A stretch of DNA of 64,000 nucleotides from Bradyrhizobium sp. Ce-3 (GCF_022835695.1 NZ_BQUV01000005.1:186001-250000); one strand, 5' to 3'; counted from the stretch's first letter, positions 40,136 through 49,986 are shown. Program-made: numbers and translations. Notes: generated by a model not told the origin, from the letters alone.

Positions 40136-41017
40136 ATGAAAGCTGCGGCTTTCGCCTACGCCCGCGCGACCAGCGTCGTGAATGCGTTGGAGCTGCTCGC
40201 CGCGCATGGCGACAGGGCGAAGGTTCTGTCGGGCGGCCAGAGCCTGATGCCGGCGATGAACTTGCGGCTCCTGTCTCCCGACATTCTGGTCGATATCGGC
40301 GGCCTCGCCGAGTTGCGCGGCATCGCGGTGAGTGGACGCGCGCTGGTGGTTGGCGCGCTGACCCGGCATGTCGATCTGCTGAGATCGCCGGAGATTGCGC
40401 TGCACGCGCCGTTGTTGCGCGATGCCGTTGCCCACGTTGCTCATCCCGCAATCCGAAATCGCGGCACGATCGGCGGCAGCCTCGCTCACGCCGACCCAGC
40501 GTCGGAACTGCCGGCCTGTGTTGTCGCGCTCGACGCCACGATCGTTGTGCGTGGCCCGGCCGGCGAGCGCCGGATTGCGGCGACGGAGTTTTTCAGGGGA
40601 ATCTACGAAACGGCGCTGTCGTCGGACGAATTGCTGGTCGCGGTGGAGATGCCGGTGGCAGGCCACGACGCGTCATTCTTCTTTCAGGAGTTTGCCCGGC
40701 GGCATGGTGACTATGCCGTCGTTGGGCTCGCCGCGCGCGCTGTTGTTGCCGCTGGCAGGTTCTCGGATCTTCGGCTCGGCTTCTTTGCTGTTGGCGATCG
40801 ACCGCTGCTCGCGTCGGCCGCCGGGAAGCTAATCGATGCACCCGTGACGCCCGCCTTGCTCGCGGAGGCGACGACAGCGCTGGCCGATGAACTCGATCCG
40901 CAGGAGGATCAGCAGGCGAGCCCGGCGATGCGCCGGCATCTCGCTGGAGTCTTGCTCCGGCGCTGCGTGGCCGCGTTGCTGGCGCGCCCCGAACTGGAAG
41001 CAGGAGCGACCAGATGA
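40136..41017 (+). CDS. Molybdenum hydroxylase, FAD-binding medium subunit (CoxM/XdhB-like)
   Basis: 293 residues from the ATG at 40136 with GGGAGG upstream. The FAD motifs of the xanthine dehydrogenase/CO dehydrogenase family are present: VLSGGQSLMPAMNLRLLSPD (about 32-51) and HPAIRNRGTIGGSLAHADPA (about 104-123), then the C-terminal CO_deh_flav domain ending LRRCVAALLAR. It passes electrons from the iron-sulphur subunit to the acceptor. Stop overlaps the start of the small subunit (ATGA). Confidence 0.9.
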   Translation: MKAAAFAYARATSVVNALELLAAHGDRAKVLSGGQSLMPAMNLRLLSPDILVDIGGLAELRGIAVSGRALVVGALTRHVDLLRSPEIALHAPLLRDAVAHVAHPAIRNRGTIGGSLAHADPASELPACVVALDATIVVRGPAGERRIAATEFFRGIYETALSSDELLVAVEMPVAGHDASFFFQEFARRHGDYAVVGLAARAVVAAGRFSDLRLGFFAVGDRPLLASAAGKLIDAPVTPALLAEATTALADELDPQEDQQASPAMRRHLAGVLLRRCVAALLARPELEAGATR

Positions 41018-41499
41018 GCGCTCCGGTGCCGGTCTCACTGCTGGTCAACGGCGAGCCGATCGACGGCCTTGTCCTGCCGCGGCTCAATCTCGCCGATTTC
41101 CTTCGGGAAAACCTCAAGCTGACCGGAACTCACGTCGGCTGTGAGCACGGCGTCTGTGGTGCCTGCACCGTCCGGATCGATGGCGAGATCGTGCGCTCCT
41201 GCCTGATGCTGACTATCCAGGCGCAGGGCACGTCGGTCGAGACGATCGAGGGATTGTCCGACAACGGCGAGATCGCGGATCTTCAGGCGGCGTTCCGCGA
41301 ACGCAATGCTTTGCAGTGCGGCTACTGCACACCGGGGATGCTGATGACGGCGCAGGATCTGCTGAAGCATCCGTCCGTGCCCGATCGCCAGACGATCCGC
41401 GAACATCTTTCCGGCAATTATTGCCGCTGCACCGGCTATCAAGCCATCGTCGACGCCGTGGAGGCGACCGCCAGGAAGCGTGCGGAGCGCCGGGCATGA
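41014..41499 (+). CDS. Molybdenum hydroxylase, [2Fe-2S] small subunit (CoxS-like)
   Basis: 161 residues. A plant-type ferredoxin cluster motif (HVGCEHGVCGACTVRIDG, residues about 42-59, with Cys further on in RSCLML) and the second cluster domain (QCGYCTPGMLMTAQDLL and GNYCRCTGYQAIVDAV) are complete. It relays electrons from the molybdenum centre to FAD. The gene overlaps both neighbours by four bases, so the three subunits are tightly coupled. Confidence 0.95.
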   Translation: MSAPVPVSLLVNGEPIDGLVLPRLNLADFLRENLKLTGTHVGCEHGVCGACTVRIDGEIVRSCLMLTIQAQGTSVETIEGLSDNGEIADLQAAFRERNALQCGYCTPGMLMTAQDLLKHPSVPDRQTIREHLSGNYCRCTGYQAIVDAVEATARKRAERRA

Positions 41500-43886
41500 C
41501 AGTCACCCGTGCTCCAGCAGAAGCGCTCTCGGTGCTCGATCGCCCGAATTCCTATATCGGCAAGACGGTGCCACGTCCGAACCTCGACAGGCTGCTGCAG
41601 GGGCGCGGACAATATGTCAGCGACCTGGAATTGCCGCGGATGGCGCATGTGGTCTTCCTGCGGTCGCCCCATGCCCATGCCAGAATCGTGGCGATCGATG
41701 CCGACGCAGCACGGCGCATGTCGGGCGTTATTGCCATTGTCACGGGTCGCGAGCTCGAGGCGGTCATCACGCCTTGGGTCGGCGTCCTCTCGCATCTGAA
41801 GGGATTGAAGTCGGCCCCGCAGCACGCGATCGCGGTCGACCGGGTCTGCTGGCAGGGTGAGGCAGTCGCAGCGATTGTGGCGACCAGCCGTGCGGCCGCG
41901 GAAGATGCCATGGAGCATGTATCCGTCGGCTACGAGGAACTCGAGGCGGTCACGGACATGCGCACTGCGCTCGATCCGGCGACGCCAGTCATTCACGCCT
42001 CGCTCGGCGACAATCTCGCCTTTGAACGGACGCTTGATGCCGGTGATGTCGACCAGGCATTGTCTGAATCGGAGGTCGTCGAGGCGGACTTCGTGTTTGG
42101 GCGCCACACCGGCGTGACGCTCGAACCGCGGGCGGTGGTTGCCGACTGGAATGCGGCGGAGGCGCGGCTGACGATCTATCAGGGCACGCAGGCACCCCAT
42201 ATGGTGCAGAACATCGCGGCTCTGCATCTCGGGCTACGGGAGGCGCAGGTCCGGGTGATCTGCAAGGATGTCGGCGGTTCGTTCGGCATCAAGGTCCACA
42301 TCTATGCCGACGAGATGGCGACATATGCGCTGTCCAAGCTGCTGCGCCGGCCGGTCAAGTTCGTGGCCGACCGGGTCGAGAGCTTCAACACGGACATTCA
42401 CGCGCGCGATCATCGATGCAGAGGCCGGATCGGTGTCGGGCCGGACGGCACCATCACGGCCTTCGAGATCGATGACCTAACGGGGATCGGTCCCTATTCG
42501 ATGTATCCGCGGACCAGCGCCATCGAGGCCAATCAGGTAGTCAATCTGGTCGGCGGGCCGTATGCCACGGCGAACTATCGGGCGCGAGCGCGCGTCGTGT
42601 TCCAGAACAAGAACGTGATGTGCCAGTACCGGGCGGTCGGGCACCCGATCGCCTGTTCGGTCACCGAAGGCCTGGTCGACCTTGCCGCAGCGAAGATCGG
42701 CATGGATCCCGTCGAAATCCGTCGGCGCAATTTGATCGCCGACGATGCTTATCCCTGTGCATCGCCCTCGGGGATGAAGTTCGAGCAGCTTTCGCACCAC
42801 GCCTCACTGACCAAGCTGCTTCAGATGATGGACTACGACGCATTGCGGGCCGAGCAGATGGCCTTGCGCGCCAGCAACATTCATCGCGGCATCGGGATCG
42901 CCAGCTTCATCGAGGTGACCAATCCCAGCGCCGCCTTTTACGGCGTCGGCGGCGCGCGAATTTCGTCGCAAGATGGCGTTGCGGTTCGGCTCGACGCGCA
43001 GGGCTCGGTGATCTGCCAGACCAGCATCACGGAGCAGGGGCAGGGCTCGGAGTCGCTGACGGCCCAGATCGTCGGTAGCGTGCTTGGGGTGTCGATGGAA
43101 CGGGTCCGCGTGATCCTGGGCGACACCGATAACACGCCCTATGGCGGCGGCACCTGGGCTTCGCGCGGCGCTGGTATCGGCGGAGAAGCCGCGCTGCAGG
43201 CCGCCAAGGCTCTGCGAGAGAATGTTCTGAAAGTCGCCGCGGCCATCCTGCAATCGACGCCGGCTGAGCTCGATATCGTCAACGACAGCATCGTCAACGC
43301 CGCCGACGGCGCACCGCGCATCGAACTGAACGAGTTGGCGCGGACGGTTTATTTTCGGCCGGACACCCTCCCGCCGGGCATTCAGCCCGAACTGATGGCG
43401 ACCCGGCATTTCGTTCCGCGCCAGTATCCCTTCGCGTTCACCAACGGCATTCAGGCCGCTTGGCTTGAGGTCGATACCGAGACCGGCTTCGTGACGCTGC
43501 TGAAGCATTGGGTTGTCGAAGATTGCGGCACCATCATCAATCCGCAGCTGGTCGACGAGCAGATCCGCGGTGGGGTCGTGCAGGGGCTCGGTGCGGCGCT
43601 GTTCGAGAAGTGCATCTATGACGAGCGTGGTCAGCTGACCAACGCCAATATGGCGGACTATCTGGTCCCGATGTCCGCCGAGATGCCCGATATCGAGATC
43701 GGCCACGTGGTGTCTCCGACACAGGAATCGGAACTGGGAGCCAAGGGGGCGGGCGAGGCGGGGACTGCCGGCGCGGCGGCTGCGGTTGCCAACGCGGTCA
43801 ATGACGCCCTCCGGCCATTCGGCGCAATAATTACCGAGATTCCGCTGACGCCTCAGGTTATCCTGACGGCCTTGGGACGGATCTGA
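41496..43886 (+). CDS. Molybdenum hydroxylase, molybdopterin-binding large subunit (CoxL-like)
   Basis: 796 residues from the ATG overlapping the small-subunit stop. KTVPRPNLDRLLQGRGQYVS opens the aldehyde oxidase/xanthine dehydrogenase domain; GTQAPHMVQNIAALHLGLRE, VGGSFGIKVHIYADEM, and the C-terminal LGAKGAGEAGTAGAAAAVAN with the catalytic Glu are all present. The segment QYRAVGHPIACSVTE replaces the AYRCSFR loop of true CO dehydrogenase, so CO is an unlikely substrate. An N-heterocycle or aldehyde hydroxylase fits the neighbours. Confidence 0.9.
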   Translation: MTVTRAPAEALSVLDRPNSYIGKTVPRPNLDRLLQGRGQYVSDLELPRMAHVVFLRSPHAHARIVAIDADAARRMSGVIAIVTGRELEAVITPWVGVLSHLKGLKSAPQHAIAVDRVCWQGEAVAAIVATSRAAAEDAMEHVSVGYEELEAVTDMRTALDPATPVIHASLGDNLAFERTLDAGDVDQALSESEVVEADFVFGRHTGVTLEPRAVVADWNAAEARLTIYQGTQAPHMVQNIAALHLGLREAQVRVICKDVGGSFGIKVHIYADEMATYALSKLLRRPVKFVADRVESFNTDIHARDHRCRGRIGVGPDGTITAFEIDDLTGIGPYSMYPRTSAIEANQVVNLVGGPYATANYRARARVVFQNKNVMCQYRAVGHPIACSVTEGLVDLAAAKIGMDPVEIRRRNLIADDAYPCASPSGMKFEQLSHHASLTKLLQMMDYDALRAEQMALRASNIHRGIGIASFIEVTNPSAAFYGVGGARISSQDGVAVRLDAQGSVICQTSITEQGQGSESLTAQIVGSVLGVSMERVRVILGDTDNTPYGGGTWASRGAGIGGEAALQAAKALRENVLKVAAAILQSTPAELDIVNDSIVNAADGAPRIELNELARTVYFRPDTLPPGIQPELMATRHFVPRQYPFAFTNGIQAAWLEVDTETGFVTLLKHWVVEDCGTIINPQLVDEQIRGGVVQGLGAALFEKCIYDERGQLTNANMADYLVPMSAEMPDIEIGHVVSPTQESELGAKGAGEAGTAGAAAAVANAVNDALRPFGAIITEIPLTPQVILTALGRI

Positions 43887-43954
43887 GGTGGAGACGTTTC
43901 AGGCAACGACAATACGATAAGCAAAACACAGACAGTTCTTGGGGAGGAATAGTC

Positions 43955-45208
43955 ATGACGAGCAAGGTCACCGAAGCTGGATCGATATCGCGGCGTCGCC
44001 TGCTGACGACGGCAAGCGCCGGCGCCGCTCTCGCCGTCTCGCCGTTTCGCATCAATCTGCTGCAGGCCGAGGAAGCACCGATCAAGATCGGCTTCCCTGT
44101 TCCCTTGACGGGTCCTTATGGGGCCGAGGCCCAGGACCAGGTGCGGGCCGGTCAGCTGGCTGTCGCCCAGTTCAATGATGCCGGCGGCCTCAACGGCCGC
44201 AAGGCCGAGCTTGTCGTGCGCGACGACAAGCTCAATCCCGGCGAGGCGGCGACGCGGACACTGGAACTGGTCGAGAAGGAGAAGGTGAACTTCGTCGTCG
44301 GCAGCCTGTCCGCAGCGGTTCAGCTTGCGATCAACAACGTCACCAAGGAACGTGGCGTCATCTTCAATTCGATCAGCCAGTCCGACGCCATCAACGAGGC
44401 GGCTGACTTCAGCAAATTCACCTTCCACGAAGCGCTGAACCCGCACATGACGTCGGGGGCGGTCGGCCGCTACGCCTTCGCCAAATTCGGCAAGAAGGTT
44501 GCGTTCCTCACAGCGGATTACGCTTACGGTCACGAGATGGTTCGCGGCTTCCTCGAGGTCGGCAAGGAATTCAACATCGAGAACCTCGGTGACATCCGCC
44601 ATCCGCTCGGAACGACCGATTTCTCCACCCTGCTGCCCCGTCTCCAGGCGCTGAAGCCCGATATTCTCTGCATCAGCAATTTCGGCCGGGACCAGCAGAT
44701 CGCGCTGAAGCAGGCCACCGACTTTGGTATCAAGAAATCGATCCAGATCATCGCGCCGCTGCTCTCGCACGCCAGTCGTGTCGCCGCTGGTCCTCAGGCA
44801 TTCGATGGCGTCGTCGGCGGCTGCTCGTTCTACTGGGGGATCGAAGACAAGTTTGCCTCGACCAAGGCGTTCAACGACGCATTCCGCAAGATGTATGACG
44901 GCAAATTGCCCACCGATTACGGCGCGCTCGGCTATGGTGGTGTTCGGACCGTGCTCGAGGCGGTCAAGGCAGCCGGCAGCGTGGAGACCGACAAGGTGGT
45001 CGGGGCATTGGAGGCCCTCAAATACGATTACTACAAGGGACCGCAATACTACCGCAAATGCGATCACCAGTCGGTGCAGTCGGTGCTCGTGATCAAGTCG
45101 AAGTCCAAGGACATGAAGAACGAGTCCGACGTGTTCGAGGTCTTGTCGACCGAAGAGCCCAACGAAAAGAACCTGCGCAGCTGCGAAGCGCTTGGTCACA
45201 AGAGTTGA
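43955..45208 (+). CDS. Liv-type ABC transporter substrate-binding protein
   Basis: 417 residues with a Tat signal (SRRRLLTTASAGAALAVSPF, residues 11-30) and then the leucine-binding-protein fold: IKIGFPVPLTGPYGAEAQDQ, QFNDAGGLNGRKAELVVRDD, INNVTKERGVIFNSISQSDA, TSGAVGRYAFAKFGKKVAFL. This family carries amino acids, amides or aromatic acids to a Liv permease. GGGGAGG lies before the ATG. It follows the hydroxylase genes directly, so its ligand is probably their substrate. Confidence 0.9.
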   Translation: MTSKVTEAGSISRRRLLTTASAGAALAVSPFRINLLQAEEAPIKIGFPVPLTGPYGAEAQDQVRAGQLAVAQFNDAGGLNGRKAELVVRDDKLNPGEAATRTLELVEKEKVNFVVGSLSAAVQLAINNVTKERGVIFNSISQSDAINEAADFSKFTFHEALNPHMTSGAVGRYAFAKFGKKVAFLTADYAYGHEMVRGFLEVGKEFNIENLGDIRHPLGTTDFSTLLPRLQALKPDILCISNFGRDQQIALKQATDFGIKKSIQIIAPLLSHASRVAAGPQAFDGVVGGCSFYWGIEDKFASTKAFNDAFRKMYDGKLPTDYGALGYGGVRTVLEAVKAAGSVETDKVVGALEALKYDYYKGPQYYRKCDHQSVQSVLVIKSKSKDMKNESDVFEVLSTEEPNEKNLRSCEALGHKS

Positions 45209-45261
45209 GCGCGTGCGATGGCGCGCGCCACAGGACGGTGCGCGCCATATTGGGGTGACAA

Positions 45262-46146
45262 ATGGCGGGCCTGAGCTTTGATCTGATTGCGTTGCAACTG
45301 TTCGCCGGGCTGGCGCTCGGCGCGATCTACGTGCTGTTTGCAATCGGGCTTTCGCTGATCTTCGGGATGCTGACGGTTGTCAATTTTGCCCATGGCGCGT
45401 TCTACATGGTCGGCGCCTATGTCGGACTCTATCTAATTTCCATCGGAGGCAATTTCTGGATCTGCCTCGTGGCTGTGCCGATCCTGATCGGGTTGTTCGG
45501 CCTTGCCGTCGAACGCGTGCTGATCCGGCCGCTCTATGGCCGCGGCATCGACTATCCGCTGCTGCTGACCTTCGGGCTGAGCTATGTGATGGTCGAATGC
45601 GTGCGCATTGCGTTCGGCAAGACCGGCTATCCGTTCGATACGCCCGAGGTCCTGCAGGGCGCCGTCAACATCGGTGTCGGCTATTTCCCGCTCTACCGCC
45701 TGTTCGTGATCGGCGCGACCGCTGTCGTCCTGCTGGCGCTCTGGCTCTTTCTGGAGAAGACCAGCTTCGGGCTGATTATCCGCGCCGGGGCGCGCGATCC
45801 GCAGATCGTCCGCGTCCTCGGGGTCGATGTTTCCAAGGTCTGGCTGATCGTGTTCGGAATCGGCACCGCGATTGCGGGCTTCGCCGGCCTGCTGGCGGCC
45901 CCGCTCCAGGGCGTCATCCCGGAGATGGGCGGCACGATCCTCGCCGAGGCTTTCGTGGTGACGGTCGTGGGTGGGATGGGTTCGATCGGTGGCGCGGTAT
46001 TGGCGGGCCTGCTGGTCGGTGTGGTGGTCAGCATGACCTCGCTGTTTGCGCCCGAGATGGCCAAGGTATCGATTTTTGCCCTGATGGCGATCGTCCTGAT
46101 CGTCCGCCCCCAGGGCTTCTTCGGCCGCGCCGGATTGATGAGCTGA
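45262..46146 (+). CDS. Liv-type ABC transporter permease (LivH-like)
   Basis: 294 residues with about eight membrane helices; IYVLFAIGLSLIFGMLTVVN then FAHGAFYMVGAYVGLYL is the LivH signature (the NFAHG motif). GVDVSKVWLIVFGIGTAIAG and VTVVGGMGSIGGAVLAGLLV mark the loop that contacts the ATPases. It forms the channel with the LivM-like protein encoded next. Confidence 0.92.
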   Translation: MAGLSFDLIALQLFAGLALGAIYVLFAIGLSLIFGMLTVVNFAHGAFYMVGAYVGLYLISIGGNFWICLVAVPILIGLFGLAVERVLIRPLYGRGIDYPLLLTFGLSYVMVECVRIAFGKTGYPFDTPEVLQGAVNIGVGYFPLYRLFVIGATAVVLLALWLFLEKTSFGLIIRAGARDPQIVRVLGVDVSKVWLIVFGIGTAIAGFAGLLAAPLQGVIPEMGGTILAEAFVVTVVGGMGSIGGAVLAGLLVGVVVSMTSLFAPEMAKVSIFALMAIVLIVRPQGFFGRAGLMS

Positions 46147-46153
46147 AGCGGCC

Positions 46154-47140
46154 ATGACCGACGCCACCGAATCCATCAAGGAGCCGCGGACCAGGATCGT
46201 CAGCTGGTACGAGTTCGCAACGCGTCATCGCGCCAGCATCGCCGCCGCGGTGATCCTGGTGTTCCCGCTGCTGATGCCGTTCACGGCTCTCGCCGTGAAC
46301 ATCCTGATCTACGGGCTGTATGCTCTCGGCTTCAACCTCGTGTTTGGCTATCTGGGTCTCCTGTCGTTCGGGCATGCCGCGCTGTTCGGGACCGGCGCCT
46401 ACTTCTGCGGCATCGCCATCGTGCACTTCGGCTGGCCGTGGTATGCCGCGATCGCGGCGGGGATCGCCGGTGGCCTGCTGATGGCGCTGTTGATTGGCGT
46501 ACTCGCGATCAGAACCCGCGGCATCTACTTCGCCATGGTGACAATGGCGCTGTCGCAATGTGTGTACTACCTGTTCTATCAGGCCGTTGACTTGACCGGC
46601 GGCGAAAACGGGCTTCGCGGCATCAACGTCCGCACCATCGATCTGTTCGGCCTGCGGATCGACTTCATCAATCCGATGGTCCGCTACTACGTCATCGCGG
46701 CCTTCGTGATCGCCGCATTCTTCGTGATGTCGCGCATTCTGGCGTCGCCGTTTGGGGCGGTCATCGAGGCGGTGCGGGAGAACGAGATGCGTGCCCGTGC
46801 GTCGGGCTACGACGTGACCAAGGTGAGATTGCTGACCTTTGTTTTGTCGGGCGGCTTCTGTGGCCTCGCGGGTGCCTTGCAGGCCTTGCATCTGTCGATC
46901 GTTCCGATCGAGATCCTGCACTACGAGACCTCGGGTCTGGTGGTGATGATCGCATTGCTGGGCGGCATGGGGACGTTCTTCGGGCCAATGGTCGGTGCCG
47001 CGGTCTTCCTGGTGCTGGAGAACGTGGTCTCGGTGTGGACCGTTCATTGGCAGCTCATCGTGGGCGCCATCTTCATCGCATGCGTGCTGTTCTTCCCGGC
47101 CGGGATCTGGGGCACGCTGATCGCGCGGGGCAGACGATGA
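46154..47140 (+). CDS. Liv-type ABC transporter permease (LivM-like)
   Basis: 328 residues, about nine membrane helices. ALGFNLVFGYLGLLSFGHAA is the LivM counterpart of the LivH motif, and VRENEMRARASGYDVTKVRL is the EAA-like cytoplasmic loop. The C-terminal GGMGTFFGPMVGAAVFLVLE is typical. Starts seven bases after LivH and overlaps the LivG-like gene by four bases. Confidence 0.92.
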   Translation: MTDATESIKEPRTRIVSWYEFATRHRASIAAAVILVFPLLMPFTALAVNILIYGLYALGFNLVFGYLGLLSFGHAALFGTGAYFCGIAIVHFGWPWYAAIAAGIAGGLLMALLIGVLAIRTRGIYFAMVTMALSQCVYYLFYQAVDLTGGENGLRGINVRTIDLFGLRIDFINPMVRYYVIAAFVIAAFFVMSRILASPFGAVIEAVRENEMRARASGYDVTKVRLLTFVLSGGFCGLAGALQALHLSIVPIEILHYETSGLVVMIALLGGMGTFFGPMVGAAVFLVLENVVSVWTVHWQLIVGAIFIACVLFFPAGIWGTLIARGRR

Positions 47141-47907
47141 GCACCGCAGCAGGCCAGGCGAACGAAATCATTCTGCGCACCAGGGGCGTCGGCAAGACGT
47201 TCGGCAAGTTCGTCGCGCTCAACAACATCTCCGCTGAGTTTGCCCGAGGAGCGATCACTTCCATCATTGGTCCGAACGGTGCCGGAAAGAGCACCTATTT
47301 CAATTTGCTGTGCGGCGCCTTCGCTCCCACGAAGGGCAGCGTCGAGTTCGAGGGCAGGGATGTCACCGGCCTGCCGCAACACCGCTTTGCGCATATGGGG
47401 ATCGCAAAGTCCTTTCAGATCACCAGTGTGTTTCCGCAGCTCACGACACGCGAGAACATCCGCGTCGGTCTGCAGGCCCTGGTGTCGAGATATGACATCT
47501 GGCGGCCCCGCGCGCGCCTGACCGAGCTGGTCGAGCGCGCCGACGAGCTGTTGGAGCTGGTCGGGTTGTGGGCATCACGGGAGCGCGCCGCCAAGACGCT
47601 GGCACACGGCGAGCAGCGGGCGCTGGAGATCGGCATGGCGCTCGCCAGCCAGCCGCGCTTGCTGCTGCTGGACGAGCCGACGGCCGGCATGAGCCCGGAA
47701 GAAACCCGGACCATGATGGATCTGATCGTGAAGCTCGCCAAGGAGCGCACGGTCATTCTCGTCGAGCACAAGATGAAGCTGGTGCTCGGGATCAGCGATC
47801 GCATCCTCGTGCTGCACCACGGAGAGCTGCTCGCCGAGGGAACGCCGCAGGAGGTCCGGCAGAACGAGGCGGTAAAGCGCGTTTATCTCGGCCAGCGGGA
47901 GCATTGA
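47137..47907 (+). CDS. Liv-type ABC transporter ATP-binding protein (LivG-like)
   Basis: 256 residues with a complete nucleotide-binding domain: Walker A GPNGAGKST (about residue 45), Q-loop, signature LAHGEQRALEIGMAL (about 150), Walker B LLLLDEP, and the switch His in VEHKM. The start at 47137 overlaps the LivM stop. It pairs with the LivF-like ATPase that follows. Confidence 0.93.
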   Translation: MSTAAGQANEIILRTRGVGKTFGKFVALNNISAEFARGAITSIIGPNGAGKSTYFNLLCGAFAPTKGSVEFEGRDVTGLPQHRFAHMGIAKSFQITSVFPQLTTRENIRVGLQALVSRYDIWRPRARLTELVERADELLELVGLWASRERAAKTLAHGEQRALEIGMALASQPRLLLLDEPTAGMSPEETRTMMDLIVKLAKERTVILVEHKMKLVLGISDRILVLHHGELLAEGTPQEVRQNEAVKRVYLGQREH

Positions 47908-47910
47908 CGA

Positions 47911-48615
47911 ATGCTTGAGATCGGCAAGCTCAATGCCTGGTATGGCGCCAGTCACGCGCTGCAGGACATCAGTCTCGAGGTGACGCGGGGCGAGATCGTC
48001 TGCCTGATCGGCCGCAATGGGGCCGGCAAGACGACGACGCTGAAATCGATCATGGGCTTGATGGGGCGGACGCGCGGCTCGGTGACCTTCAAGGGTGAAG
48101 AGTTGCTGCATCGGCCGGCGCATGTGCGCTTTGCGCTGGGGCTCGCCTATGTTCCCGAAGAGCGGCGGATCGTGCAGGGTTTGTCGGTGCGGGAGAATTT
48201 GCGGCTCGGCCTGGTAGCGTCGCCGGCGAAGAAGCGGGAAGCCGAGCTGATCGACGAGATCGCGGCGATATTCCCCCGGCTGGCCGAGCGCCTGGACCAG
48301 GAGGCGGTGACGATGTCCGGCGGCGAGCAGCAGATGCTGGCGATCGCGCGCGCGATGATCGCAAAGCCTGACCTGATCATGCTGGATGAGCCGTCGGAGG
48401 GCATCATGCCGGTGCTGGTCGACGAGATGTTCGAGTTGTTCCGCGGCATGAAGGCGCAGGGAACGACGGTGCTGCTGGTCGAGCAGAACGTCGAGCTCGC
48501 GCTTGGTATCGCCGATCGTGCCTATGTGCTGGATCAGGGCTCCGTGGTGCACCAGGCGTCCGCGCAGGAATTGCTGGCCGACGACGAGATCAAGGAGCGC
48601 TACTGTTCGGTGTGA
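47911..48615 (+). CDS. Liv-type ABC transporter ATP-binding protein (LivF-like)
   Basis: 234 residues, the shorter of the two ATPases. Walker A GRNGAGKTT (about 33-41), signature MSGGEQQMLAIARAM (about 134), Walker B LIMLDEPSEG, and VEQNVELALGIADRAYVLDQ near the end, all standard for LivF. Three bases separate it from LivG. It ends the operon that begins with the Cox-type hydroxylase or the binding protein. Confidence 0.93.
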   Translation: MLEIGKLNAWYGASHALQDISLEVTRGEIVCLIGRNGAGKTTTLKSIMGLMGRTRGSVTFKGEELLHRPAHVRFALGLAYVPEERRIVQGLSVRENLRLGLVASPAKKREAELIDEIAAIFPRLAERLDQEAVTMSGGEQQMLAIARAMIAKPDLIMLDEPSEGIMPVLVDEMFELFRGMKAQGTTVLLVEQNVELALGIADRAYVLDQGSVVHQASAQELLADDEIKERYCSV

Positions 48616-48651
48616 GCAGGATCGGCTCTCTCGCTAACCCACGAACAAACT

Positions 48652-49803
48652 TCACTCCGCGGCGCTCGCGATTGCGTCGGCCTTGCGATTGGTCACGACG
48701 ACCTTGATCGCATCGTCCACGCGGTCCCGCGCATATCTCAGCGCGGTCGGCAGGTCGGCCAGCGCAAACGTATGCGTGTGGATCCTGGTCGCGTCGAACC
48801 GCTTCGCGGCCATCAATTCCATTGCGCGGTGGGTGGCGCTCTTGCCTTCGCCACGGATGCCGTAGGCGTAGATGTTGTTCCGCACGAGATGGGCGATGTC
48901 CAGCGTCGCGGCTTCGTGCGGGAAGGCGGCCAGACAGATCTTGCCGCCGCGATTGGTCATGTGAATGGCCTGGTTGAGTGTCGCTTCGGTGCCGGCACAT
49001 TCGACCACATAGTCCGCACCGATCCCCCCTGTGAGTTGCCTTACGACCTCGACGGCATCTTCGTCGTTGATGTTGATGACGCGGTCGGCCCCCAATTCTC
49101 CGCCGATCGCGAGCCGCTTGTTGCGCGTGCCGGTCAGGATCACCGGGCTCGCACCAAGCGCCTTGGCCACGGCAACCGCGAGAAGTCCGATCGGCCCCGG
49201 GCCGATCACCACGACGCTCTCGCCGGCCACCAATCCCCCCAATTCCGTCAAGCCATACATCGATGTCCCTGCGGTCACCACGAGGGTCGCTTCTGCGTCG
49301 CTCATCGTATCCGGGACGCGCGCCAGCGTATTGATATGATTGACCGCGTATTCGGCGAATCCGCCGTCGGTCGTAAAGCCGTTGGCGCGGTGACCCTTCT
49401 CCGGCTTTCCATAGTTGAGGCATGACGTGTACATGCCCTGACGGCAGCGTTTGCATTGGCCGCAGCCGGCGTGGATCTCGACGCTGACCCGCTCACCGAT
49501 CCTGAATTCGTCGACATCAGGGCCAAGCGCGGCGACCGTGCCCATGTATTCGTGGCCCGGCGTGAAGTTCTTGTTGAAGGGCGCGCCCCCCTGAATGCTT
49601 GCCGGCGACCCGGCATGGATGATCTCGAGATCGGTGGCGCAGATCGCAACCGCGTCGATGCGTACCAGCACCTCGGCACGCGACGGGACCGGCGTCGGCT
49701 TTTCGCGAAGCAGGAGCTGGTCGGGGTCACCAAGGACCCAGGCCTTCATCAGGTCGGGAACGGCAAGGTCGGGCGACGTCTTGACGCCGGGCGGCTGGTA
49801 CAT
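48652..49803 (-). CDS. Zinc-dependent alcohol dehydrogenase (MDR family)
   Basis: 383 residues. Catalytic zinc ligands in AICATDLEIIHAG and PGHEYMGTVAAL, the structural zinc loop HAGCGQCKRCRQGMYTSC, and the NAD(P) loop VVVIGPGPIGLLAVAVAKAL are complete. An N-terminal extension of about 18 residues (YQPPGVKTSPDLAVPDL) precedes KAWVLGDPDQ, where many relatives start. It is transcribed toward the Liv operon and divergently from the binding-protein gene at 49987. Substrate unknown; sorbitol- or threonine-dehydrogenase-like. Confidence 0.9.
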   Translation of the reverse strand: MYQPPGVKTSPDLAVPDLMKAWVLGDPDQLLLREKPTPVPSRAEVLVRIDAVAICATDLEIIHAGSPASIQGGAPFNKNFTPGHEYMGTVAALGPDVDEFRIGERVSVEIHAGCGQCKRCRQGMYTSCLNYGKPEKGHRANGFTTDGGFAEYAVNHINTLARVPDTMSDAEATLVVTAGTSMYGLTELGGLVAGESVVVIGPGPIGLLAVAVAKALGASPVILTGTRNKRLAIGGELGADRVININDEDAVEVVRQLTGGIGADYVVECAGTEATLNQAIHMTNRGGKICLAAFPHEAATLDIAHLVRNNIYAYGIRGEGKSATHRAMELMAAKRFDATRIHTHTFALADLPTALRYARDRVDDAIKVVVTNRKADAIASAAE

Positions 49804-49986
49804 GGGCGCGTCCTCTTTTGGCAGCCAGCCTAGCGCGAAATGACGGACCCCCGCGAGCATCCGATCGCTGGTGGGCTGTTTGCTGCACGGCAGCAAGCGT
49901 CGCAAAACCTTCATACGCGGCCTATACTTGGTCGCTCCGTTGATGTTGAAATCCGCATCGCATCCTCTTCCAGACCGGAGCCTCCC

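Noticed and set aside
41496-43886. True CO dehydrogenase large subunit
   Set aside because: The AYRCSFR active-site loop of CO dehydrogenase is replaced by QYRAVGH, so only the family, not the CO-oxidising function, is supported.
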